From contig URXE01000049.1 of assembly GCA_900551815.1 (NCBI GenBank), positions 1 through 17,291 on the forward strand: a stretch of 17,291 nucleotides of DNA. The letters are read 5' to 3'. Below are positions 7,781-14,238 of this stretch, piece by piece (the stretch's first letter is position 1; the number at the start of each line of letters is the position of its first letter). The notes beneath the pieces were generated by a model. That model saw nothing but the letters and a program-made list of their open reading frames with translations. It was not told the DNA's origin and made no database searches. The position numbers and the translations under genes are program-made. The DNA is from an uncultured Collinsella sp. Lineage in GTDB: Bacteria > Actinomycetota > Coriobacteriia > Coriobacteriales > Coriobacteriaceae.

Positions 7781-7942
7781 CGCCACGAATCGGGCTTATC
7801 TACTACGTTTAGTCGCATACCCCGAACCATGATTAAAGGTGCGATATTAAAACCGCAGGTAGCGGGCTTGCGATTTTAGGAAGATCGAGGGAACGGTCAG
7901 GGGTCGTGGGTCAAACGTAGTAGATAAGCGCGATTCGTGGCG
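7781..7942. repeat. 30-base inverted repeat, 29/30 matched
   Basis: The arms 7781-7810 and 7913-7942 are reverse complements apart from one base. An eight-base outer match follows (GAAACCGT at 7772-7779 and its complement at 7960-7967), offset by about 16 bases on the right. The 102 bases between the arms hold the second GCAGGTAG hairpin and no gene. It could be a MITE-like remnant or encode a long hairpin RNA; no target-site duplication was recognised. Confidence 0.75.
7841..7877 (+). repeat. GCAGGTAG hairpin motif, second copy
   Basis: AAAACCGCA and TGCGATTTT pair with one mismatch around the loop GGTAGCGGGCT. It shares 21 of 22 bases with 7614-7635. The loop sequence GCAGGTAGCGG is found again at 15894-15904 next to the integrase. 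Confidence 0.6.
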
Positions 7943-8005
7943 TGGCTATTCCGGATGCCACGGTTTCACTCCTCTAGCGCGACATTTCAAGGCGCTTTTG
8001 ATTAT

Positions 8006-8027
8006 GACACTTTTGAGGAGGAGTGTC
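8006..8027. repeat. small hairpin adjoining GTCCC
   Basis: GACACT (8006-8011) and AGTGTC (8022-8027) flank TTTGAGGAGG; GTCCC at 8025-8029 gives GGGAC on the minus strand. Only a six-base stem, so it is listed because it repeats the GGGAC theme of the larger palindromes. Confidence 0.35.
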
Positions 8028-8065
8028 CCTGAAGACTGGGCGTTTAAGAACGTCCAATGACTAAG

Positions 8066-8093
8066 TTGCAGGTGGTGGCGGTTGTGCTACACT
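8066..8093 (+). promoter_or_regulatory. promoter of rho
   Basis: TTGCAG (-35, 8066-8071), a 16-base spacer and TACACT (-10, 8088-8093) preceded by TGC form a good sigma-70-type promoter. It predicts a leader of roughly 135-140 bases before the GTG start of rho, long enough for the autoregulation by premature termination that is known for rho in other bacteria. Confidence 0.65.
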
Positions 8094-8237
8094 AACGCTG
8101 CGTATATGACGCAATCATCTCGATACAGATCAATGATGTCCGTCGTTTTTGTACGGAGCTAGACTGTTTAGCCGCCCTGAAGGTTTATGCAGGGAGCATG
8201 TGATCACAGGGCTTGAAAAGAAAGTTGAGCAAACACT

Positions 8238-10853
8238 GTGTCTGATCAACAGCAAGAAAACGAAATAACGACGGCGCAAACCGCTCCCTCTGCACCGGTT
8301 GCGTCGGACCAGGTCGTGATGCCTGCGCCGGTGCAGACCTCGGATCCTGAGGCCTCCAAGGCCGCTTCGACGCCTACGCCCGCATCGGCTGAGAAGGTCG
8401 CGCCTGCCGCTGGCGAGGGAGTTGCCCCTGCCGCCGATGAGGATGCCGTGCCTGTAAAGCCCAAGCGTACGCGCCGTGTGGCTAAGTCGGTGACGGATGG
8501 CGAGGAGGCTGCCAAGCCCAAGCGCCGTACCACGCGCGTGACGCGAACCAAGCGCACCGTTGCCGATTCCTCCGAGCCGATTTCCGATGAGGTCGCGCAG
8601 GCCCGCGCGCTGGCACAAATCAGCGAGGCTCAGGTTGTTCGCGCCCGTCGCCGTGCTGCCGAGCGCGAGGCCGCGGCACTGACCGAGCTTGCAGCGCCGG
8701 TCGTCTCCGAGGCGCCTGCGGCCACCGAGGTCCCTGTCGCGGGGCAGCCGACCGAGAAGTCGGCTCCGCGCACGCGTCGTCGTGCGGCCAAGTCTCAGCA
8801 GGATGCCGAACAGGTGGCTCAAGAGTCCGGTGAAGCTCTGACTCGTTCTGCGGTAGGGGAGGGTGCGCAGCCCTCTGAGTCTGCAACACCTGTCGAGGCC
8901 AACGAGGTTCCCGTTGTCGATCCCGCTCTTCGCCCGCACCGTCGCGGCCGCAAGCCCAAGGCCTTCGTCGAGGCCGAGAAAGCTGCCGCCGCCGCTGCGG
9001 CAGCCGCAGCTCAGGACGCCGCGATGACCGCCGCGCCCGCACCCGTCGCCGACGCTTCTGCCCAGGGAGCCGCTGCCACCGAGGCCGACGCGCATGCCGA
9101 GGGCGAGCCCGCCGATGTTCGCCCTGGTCGTAGCCGTCGTACCGCTTCCAAGCGCTCGTCCAAGGCCAAGGGTTCGAAAAAGGACGCGTCCGAGGATTCT
9201 GGCAACGAGGTCGTCGAGGCAACCGTCGACTCTGCTCCCGAGACCGAGAGCGCTGATCAGCCGGCAACCGATAAACCCAAGCGCACGCGCAAAAAGTCCG
9301 CAAAGGCTAAGGCCGTCGAGCAGCAGGCCGATGTTGAGCCCAGTGCCGATGCCGATACCAAGGCCGATAACGAAGTCCCGGTCGACACCGACGCAGCAAC
9401 TCCGGCGACCAAGGGCACCACGACCGCGGAGATCGATGAGAACGCCCGCCCCAACCGCCGTCAGCACAAGCGCAACGACGAGCGCAACGAGCGCAAAGAC
9501 GAGCGCAACAACGACCGCCGCATCCGTCAGCGCGACCGCAAGCAGCGTAATAAGGAGCGCAATGCCGCCCCGGCCGAGCCCACGCTTTCGCGCGAGGAAC
9601 TCGCGGCCATGAAGGTCGCCGAGCTGCGCGAGAAGGCCAAGGAGTTCGAGATCGAGACGACCGGCAAGAAGAAGGCCGAGCTCGTCGAGGAAATCTACAC
9701 CACCGCTGCGAAGGCCGAGGGCTTCCGTGACATCAAGGGCATTCTGCAGATTCGCCCGGACAGCTCCGGCATCATCCATGCCCACGGCTACATGAAGTCC
9801 AGCGACGACGCCTTTGTTCCCGCCTATCTCATCCGCTCCGCACGCCTGCGTACGGGTGATGTGATTGAGGGCTCACTGCGCCCCTCACGCGGCGGCGACA
9901 AGCGCGCCGGCCTCGCTAAGATCACGACCGTCAACGGCCTTGATCCCGAGCAGGCCCGTAACCGCCCCAAGTTCGGCGATCTCACCCCGGTCTATCCCAA
10001 TGAGCCTCTGCGTATGGAGCACGGCAAGGATTCCATCACCGGTCGCGCCATCGACATCGTGTCACCAATCGGCAAGGGCCAGCGCGGCCTGATCGTGTCG
10101 CCGCCAAAAGCCGGCAAGACCACGATTCTCAAGAAGATCTGCCAGTCCATCTCGATCAACAATCCCGAGGTGCACCTCATCTGCCTGCTCGTCGACGAGC
10201 GCCCCGAAGAGGTCACCGATATGCAGCGCTCCATCAAGGGTGAGGTCGTGGCCTCGACCTTCGATATGCCCGCCGACAACCATACTCGCGTGGCAGAGCT
10301 TGTGATCGAGCGCGCCAAGCGCATCGTGGAGCTGGGTGGCGACGTCGTGGTGGTGCTCGACTCCATCACGCGCCTTGCCCGCGCCTACAACCTGGCAGCT
10401 CCCGCCTCGGGCCGTATCCTGTCGGGCGGCGTCGATTCGGCGGCCCTGTATCCGCCCAAGCGTTTCTTGGGCGCTGCCCGCAACATCGAGAACGGCGGCT
10501 CGCTCACCATCCTGGCCTCCGCCCTCATCGATACCGGCTCCAAGATGGATGAGGTCATCTTTGAGGAGTTCAAGGGTACCGGCAACATGGAGCTCAAGCT
10601 CGACCGCGACCTGGCCGACCGCCGTATCTTCCCGGCCATCGATCCCGTTGCCTCGGGCACGCGCAACGAGGACCTGCTGGTCGACGAGCAGATGCGCCCG
10701 TTCGTCTTTGGCCTGCGCCGTATCCTCGCCGGCATGAACAATACCGAGCGCGCGGCCGCGTCGTTTATCAAGGGCCTCAAGGGCACCAATACCAACCAGG
10801 AGTTCCTGGTGCGTTCGGCAAAAAAGCACAGCGATTACGAGCAGACGTTCTAG
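8238..10853 (+). CDS. rho: transcription termination factor Rho with a long basic N-terminal extension
   Basis: Hexameric RNA-dependent ATPase that ends transcription. At 871 residues it is about twice the E. coli protein. Residues 1-448 are low-complexity: Ala/Pro/Glu stretches, an alanine run (249-258), repeated basic clusters such as KPKRTRR (74-80), KPKRRTTR (93-100), RRGRKPK (235-241) and KPKRTRKK (346-353), and an Arg/Asn/Asp-rich tract (403-442). The conserved enzyme follows: Rho_N-like helices (449-490), the RNA-binding cold-shock-type domain starting GILQIRPDSSGIIH (501-514), Walker A PPKAGKT (622-628), catalytic-loop VDERPEEVTDM (652-662), Walker B VVVVLDS (703-709), and the Q- and R-loop region through DLADRRIFPAID (791-802). 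An in-frame stop at 8226 forces the GTG start at 8238; its ribosome-binding site is weak. High-GC actinobacterial Rho proteins commonly carry such extensions. Confidence 0.97.
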   Translation: MSDQQQENEITTAQTAPSAPVASDQVVMPAPVQTSDPEASKAASTPTPASAEKVAPAAGEGVAPAADEDAVPVKPKRTRRVAKSVTDGEEAAKPKRRTTRVTRTKRTVADSSEPISDEVAQARALAQISEAQVVRARRRAAEREAAALTELAAPVVSEAPAATEVPVAGQPTEKSAPRTRRRAAKSQQDAEQVAQESGEALTRSAVGEGAQPSESATPVEANEVPVVDPALRPHRRGRKPKAFVEAEKAAAAAAAAAAQDAAMTAAPAPVADASAQGAAATEADAHAEGEPADVRPGRSRRTASKRSSKAKGSKKDASEDSGNEVVEATVDSAPETESADQPATDKPKRTRKKSAKAKAVEQQADVEPSADADTKADNEVPVDTDAATPATKGTTTAEIDENARPNRRQHKRNDERNERKDERNNDRRIRQRDRKQRNKERNAAPAEPTLSREELAAMKVAELREKAKEFEIETTGKKKAELVEEIYTTAAKAEGFRDIKGILQIRPDSSGIIHAHGYMKSSDDAFVPAYLIRSARLRTGDVIEGSLRPSRGGDKRAGLAKITTVNGLDPEQARNRPKFGDLTPVYPNEPLRMEHGKDSITGRAIDIVSPIGKGQRGLIVSPPKAGKTTILKKICQSISINNPEVHLICLLVDERPEEVTDMQRSIKGEVVASTFDMPADNHTRVAELVIERAKRIVELGGDVVVVLDSITRLARAYNLAAPASGRILSGGVDSAALYPPKRFLGAARNIENGGSLTILASALIDTGSKMDEVIFEEFKGTGNMELKLDRDLADRRIFPAIDPVASGTRNEDLLVDEQMRPFVFGLRRILAGMNNTERAAASFIKGLKGTNTNQEFLVRSAKKHSDYEQTF

Positions 10854-10892
10854 ACCGTCCGCTGCACGCGACAACAACCATAGACATGTCAG

Positions 10893-10922
10893 AAGGGCCG
10901 GGGTTTAGATCCTGGCCCTTTT
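10893..10922 (+). terminator. intrinsic terminator of rho
   Basis: A ten-base stem (10893-10902 with 10911-10920, including one G-T pair) with an eight-base loop ends in TTTT. It begins 40 bases after the rho stop. Confidence 0.8.
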
Positions 10923-11000
10923 CGTATAGCCGCTCGCCAACGATTATTGACCTCACGACCGGCAAGCAGCGATTTTCCCGTTTCAATCCCGCTTCGTCGC

Positions 11001-11029
11001 TTGCAATCCCCAAGGGGGTTTCGCATAAT
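11001..11029 (+). promoter_or_regulatory. promoter of the membrane protein/VanZ unit
   Basis: TTGCAA (11001-11006), a 17-base spacer and CATAAT (11024-11029) make a strong consensus-like promoter about 135 bases before the start codon. The spacer contains the palindrome CCCCAAGGGG (11008-11017), which could be an operator. Confidence 0.65.
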
Positions 11030-11163
11030 AGCTGTTAAGCTTCGCGACGGAAAACGCAGATGAAACGAACCATATACCGTTGCTTTGGGGCATAGCCCCG
11101 CTCATCTTCTCTCGCGCAGCCAACTGAATGATGCGATTTTGGTGCTGGAAGATGGGGAGACTC

Positions 11164-12633
11164 ATGGCTTCTTCTGATGCAACACAACGAGCAGTCCTTG
11201 CTGGACTTTCCTGCGGAATCGGCCTTGCCGCTCCCGTGGTGATGTATGCTGCCACGCTGCCGTTTTCGTCGGTGAACGAGACGGTCGTCGCGGGCGCTGT
11301 TCCCTTTGCCGTGGGTGCGGTGGCGGGCGTGGGTATCTATGCCGCCTCGCTCGGCATTTCTGAATATCGCGCGCAGCATGCCGAGCGCCTGTTCGAGCCC
11401 GACGCCATGGGTGGCGCTGCGAACGTCAGCCAGTATCAAAATGAGTTCCAGACCGCCTCGATGCCCGCTCAACAGCAGTGGGCTGCCCCTCAGGGCGTTT
11501 CTGCTGCGGCTCCTGCCGTTCAGGCAAACGCCGTGCAGCCCTCTTCGGTTTTCTCCGGCCTGACCGGTGCCTTCCAGCGCCGTCGTGCCGACGATGGCGT
11601 CCCCACCATCGCCCGCGCCGCAGACGCCATGAGCGAGGCCGACGCCTGGTCCATGATCGATAGCATGCTCGACGACGATTCGCCGGTCAGCTGCGATCCC
11701 ACGCGCTCACGCGACGTCTACCAGGTCGCTATCGACGAACTCACCTACGGCGGGCAGACCGGCTCCATTAACCGCGATGACATCGCTGCCGCTGCGCGCG
11801 CCGTCTCGGGCTCTCATGCCGCTCCTGCGGGCAGTACGGCCGCCTTTGTGGCTGCCGTGGCTAACGCCGCCAACAACGCCGCCACGGCTCAATCCGTTAC
11901 GTATGACACTGCCGTGCCCGTGACTCCGGCCGCCGCCACCGCCGTTGACCCTTACGCCAACGAGCCGCTGGCCGTCGACGAGGAGACTATTGCCGCCCGC
12001 CGCGCTGCCGAAAGCTCGCTGTGGGGCGCCCCTGCACAGCAGCAGGCGGCGGAGGCGGTGCCGTTCAACGCGAACCTTGCCAACATGCCGATCATCAGCG
12101 ACGCCTCTGCTGCAGCTATCGATCTCGACGACCTTGACGAGCCAGTCATCTCGAACGATATGCCGTATGTGGTCGCTGCCCCGGTCGATGTCCCGGCCTC
12201 CGCGTCCCAGTCCGTCGCAGTCGACGAGCTTGTCGATGCGACTCCCGAGGAAGACGTCCCCATGGCCGATTATTCGGGCCACGAGGGCATGTGGGCCGCC
12301 GCTGCCGCAATTTTGGACGAGGTCGTCGAGCCTGCTCCCGTTGCCGCTCCGGTGTTTACGTCTGCTCCTCAGCCCGCTGCCCCCGCTTACGTTGGTCGCC
12401 ACAGCGCCGTGTTCCCCGAGGATACCGCCCGCATCTCGCGCGAAGGTATCGAGCGTGCCGAGGCCATCGCTGCTGGCATCATGGAGAACCGTCGTCACGA
12501 GCGCGTCAATCAGATTCTCGAGGAGGAGATCGACCGCCTGCAGTCTGCAGCGGTGAGGCGCACGGGCCGTGCCTATCTGAGCGTTATCGAGGGCGGCACC
12601 GCCAGCTTTGAGCCGCTCTGTGCGGAGGCATAA
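11164..12633 (+). CDS. Ala-rich membrane-anchored protein of unknown function
   Basis: Not recognised. The 489-residue product has two hydrophobic segments near its N terminus (about 10-31 and 41-63), then a long Ala/Pro/Asp-rich, probably disordered region. It ends in a charged helical stretch (about residues 420-465, with ISREGIERAEAIAAGI and an RHERVNQILEEEIDRL segment) and a short hydrophobic tail. GGGGAG precedes the ATG at 11164 by four bases; an upstream in-frame ATG at 11128 lacks such a site. The topology suggests a membrane hairpin with a cytoplasmic or surface tail that could be a scaffold. It shares a promoter with, and is probably translationally linked to, the VanZ-like gene, the strongest clue to its role. 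Composition and codon use match the neighbouring rho gene. Confidence 0.75.
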   Translation: MASSDATQRAVLAGLSCGIGLAAPVVMYAATLPFSSVNETVVAGAVPFAVGAVAGVGIYAASLGISEYRAQHAERLFEPDAMGGAANVSQYQNEFQTASMPAQQQWAAPQGVSAAAPAVQANAVQPSSVFSGLTGAFQRRRADDGVPTIARAADAMSEADAWSMIDSMLDDDSPVSCDPTRSRDVYQVAIDELTYGGQTGSINRDDIAAAARAVSGSHAAPAGSTAAFVAAVANAANNAATAQSVTYDTAVPVTPAAATAVDPYANEPLAVDEETIAARRAAESSLWGAPAQQQAAEAVPFNANLANMPIISDASAAAIDLDDLDEPVISNDMPYVVAAPVDVPASASQSVAVDELVDATPEEDVPMADYSGHEGMWAAAAAILDEVVEPAPVAAPVFTSAPQPAAPAYVGRHSAVFPEDTARISREGIERAEAIAAGIMENRRHERVNQILEEEIDRLQSAAVRRTGRAYLSVIEGGTASFEPLCAEA

Positions 12634-12640
12634 CTTCTGC

Positions 12641-13090
12641 ATGCTTAAACTCGATCGAAAATGGGCGGTCGCGACCTGCCTGATGGTGTTGCTCATCTGG
12701 GGCAATTCGATGGTTCCCGGCACGGGGTCCGGTTCATTGAGCTTGTCGATTATGGAGGCCGTTCGCGGCTTTCTGCACGGCATGGGGCTTCCGTATGAGT
12801 GGGTGACCAACTTCGTCGTTCGCAAGTGCGCGCATTTTACCGAGTACATGGTGCTCGGCATTCTGGCGACGCACGCTTTCGATATCGAGGGTCGTCGCAC
12901 CTTTGACGTATTGCTTCCCACGGCGGTTTTCCTACTGCTGATCCCATCGATTGACGAGACGATTCAGCTCTTTGTGCCCGGTCGCGCCGGCATGATCACC
13001 GACGTGATGATCGATTGCTGCGGAGCGATGACGGGCGTTGTGCTTCGTTATCTTCTACGATCGCTCATATGTGCCAAAAAGGCCGCCTAG
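12641..13090 (+). CDS. VanZ-like family membrane protein
   Basis: A 149-residue integral membrane protein with about four hydrophobic segments (near 8-25, 66-80, 88-104, 118-138). It carries the VanZ-like signatures RKCAHFTEYMVLG (61-73) and IDETIQLFVPGR followed by a conserved Asp (104-121). VanZ of enterococci gives low-level teicoplanin resistance, but most chromosomal VanZ-like proteins have no assigned function and should not be called resistance genes. The ATG at 12641 is chosen over a TTG-initiated extension; GGAGG lies 12 bases upstream inside the end of the preceding gene, a long spacing that suggests reinitiation after its stop at 12633. The stop codon is inside the terminator stem. 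Confidence 0.85.
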   Translation: MLKLDRKWAVATCLMVLLIWGNSMVPGTGSGSLSLSIMEAVRGFLHGMGLPYEWVTNFVVRKCAHFTEYMVLGILATHAFDIEGRRTFDVLLPTAVFLLLIPSIDETIQLFVPGRAGMITDVMIDCCGAMTGVVLRYLLRSLICAKKAA

Positions 13091-13121
13091 GACACATTGC
13101 TTGGTCCTAGGCGGCCTTTCT
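13079..13121. terminator. strong, probably bidirectional terminator
   Basis: A perfect 15-base stem (13079-13093 with 13104-13118) with a ten-base loop is followed by TTTC then TTTG on the + strand. On the minus strand it is followed by a T5 run. It can therefore end both the VanZ transcript and the convergent ROK kinase transcript. The VanZ TAG (13088-13090) is within the left arm. Confidence 0.85.
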
Positions 13122-13203
13122 TTGTTTGGGGGCTTATACGGGGCGTGGCGGCGTTATACCGTTGAATGGGATTGCTGGACGTTGCGGCACCCCTTTGGCG
13201 CGC

Positions 13204-14097
13204 CTACTGCTGAAGCGCGGCGGCACCCAGGGCAAGGCAGCCCATGATGCCCTGCTTGCCCTCGAGGCTATTGTTGACAATGTAGGTGTCGATATCGTTG
13301 ACCTCGGGCGTGACGATGTAGCCGTTGAGCATCTCGGCGCATTTTTTGCGGGCGAGCGGCACGATAGGGGTGTGATCGGCAACGCCACCGCCGATGATGA
13401 TCTTCTGCGGCGCGTAGCACAGCGTGTAGGTCATGAGCGCCTGCGCCAGATAGCCTGCGAGCAGGTCCATGGCCTCCGGGTCATCGGCCATGTCTCCGGC
13501 GGACTTACCGCCCCAGCGCTTTTTGACGCCAGGACCGGCGATGAGGCCCTCCAGGCAGTTGTCGTGGAAGGGGCAGGCGCTGTGCTCGCCAATGGTGTCG
13601 CGCGGGTCGCGCGTGACCAGGATGTGGCCGGCCTCGGGATGCATCATGCCATGCACGAGCTGACCGCCCGAGAGCACGCCAGCGCCCACACCGGTGCCGA
13701 TGGTCAGATAGACCACGTCGGTGAGGCCCTGCGCGCAGCCAAAGGTGACCTCGCCCAAGCAGGCGACGTTGACGTCGGTATCGTAGCCGCAGGGGACCTT
13801 GAGCTCGTTTTGGATGGTGCCTAGTAGGTCAAAGTAACGCCATGCGGTCTTGGGCGTCTCCAAGATCTTGCCGTACTGGGGCGAGGCAGGGTTGACCGCG
13901 GTGGGGCCAAAGGCGCCGATGCCCAGGGCGGCGATGCCCTTGTCTGCAAACCATGCGTTGACGGCCTCGACGGTCTCCTGCGGGGTCGCGGTCGCGATCT
14001 GCTCGCGCTCCAGGACCGTACCGTCCGCATAGCCCGTGGCGCAGACCATCTTGGTGCCGCCGGCCTCGAGTGCTCCGATAAGCTGCTGCTCTGCCAT
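13204..14097 (-). CDS. ROK-family sugar kinase, fructokinase-like
   Basis: ATP-dependent sugar kinase of 297 residues. ROK features in order: phosphate-binding loop GALEAGGTKM (8-17), GIGAFGP (59-65), the catalytic Asp108 in GYDTDVNVACLGE, the adenosine-side loop IGTGVGAG (133-140), and a zinc site formed by His158 (PEAGH) with Cys175, His178 and Cys181 in ACPFHDNCLEG. The Cys-Pro-X-His form of the zinc loop and the HPEAGHILV context resemble the fructokinase/mannokinase-type ROK proteins rather than classical glucokinase or NagC-type repressors. No N-terminal helix-turn-helix is present, so it is an enzyme, not a regulator. AGAGAGGA precedes the ATG. No transporter or sugar operon is adjacent; the substrate is therefore inferred only. 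Confidence 0.88.
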   Translation of the reverse strand: MAEQQLIGALEAGGTKMVCATGYADGTVLEREQIATATPQETVEAVNAWFADKGIAALGIGAFGPTAVNPASPQYGKILETPKTAWRYFDLLGTIQNELKVPCGYDTDVNVACLGEVTFGCAQGLTDVVYLTIGTGVGAGVLSGGQLVHGMMHPEAGHILVTRDPRDTIGEHSACPFHDNCLEGLIAGPGVKKRWGGKSAGDMADDPEAMDLLAGYLAQALMTYTLCYAPQKIIIGGGVADHTPIVPLARKKCAEMLNGYIVTPEVNDIDTYIVNNSLEGKQGIMGCLALGAAALQQ

Positions 14098-14135
14098 AGT
14101 ATTCCTCTCTCTGGGACGAGTTGCTCCGTGACTAA

Positions 14136-14171
14136 AATATAGCGCTCTAAATAAATTAAGAAAGCGCTATA
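14136..14171 (-). promoter_or_regulatory. promoter and paired-palindrome operator of the ROK kinase
   Basis: TATAGCGCT (14138-14146) and AGCGCTATA (14163-14171) form a nine-base inverted repeat; each arm contains the self-palindrome AGCGCT, and the two centres are 22 bases apart, about two helical turns. On the minus strand TTTCTT (-35) and TATATT (-10) with a 16-base spacer fall between and over the arms. A repressor bound here would block the polymerase. The regulator is not in the window. Confidence 0.6.
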
Positions 14172-14209
14172 AAAAGAAGCCCTGCAACGCGACGGGCGAT
14201 GCGGGGCCT
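14171..14209 (-). terminator. probable terminator of the aminotransferase gene
   Basis: On the minus strand, a ten-base stem with one G-T pair and one mismatch (14200-14209 with 14177-14186) is followed by C then a T5 run (14171-14176). It sits 30 bases beyond the stop codon and abuts the kinase operator. Confidence 0.55.
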
Positions 14210-14238
14210 CTTTGGTTGCTTTAGTTGCCGGGCCGCCC

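Larger units (their letters stand above)
7514..8065. other. gene-free stretch rich in short inverted repeats
   Basis: About 550 bases between the argS terminator and the rho promoter contain no convincing gene on either strand; the short open frames lack start signals and cover the repeats. The stretch holds two copies of an AAAACCGCAGGTAG hairpin motif, a CCCCTTGGGG-centred palindrome, a 30-base inverted repeat with 102 bases between its arms, and a small hairpin with GTCCC beside it. It looks like a landing zone for small non-coding repeats rather than a decayed gene. Confidence 0.6.

Noticed and set aside
7614..7942. CRISPR array in the repeat-rich gap
   Set aside because: Only two imperfect copies, over 200 bases apart, without regular spacers or nearby cas genes.
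8130..9785. 551-codon open frame antisense to the rho N-terminal arm
   Set aside because: Low-complexity Gly/Leu/Arg translation of the repetitive arm; rho on the plus strand is certain.
11707..12921. 404-codon open frame antisense to the Ala-rich membrane protein and VanZ gene
   Set aside because: It spans two plus-strand genes and their boundary and has no recognisable features.
12641..13090. Calling the VanZ-like gene a glycopeptide resistance gene
   Set aside because: No vanA/vanH/vanX-type genes are nearby and most VanZ-like proteins have no shown resistance role.
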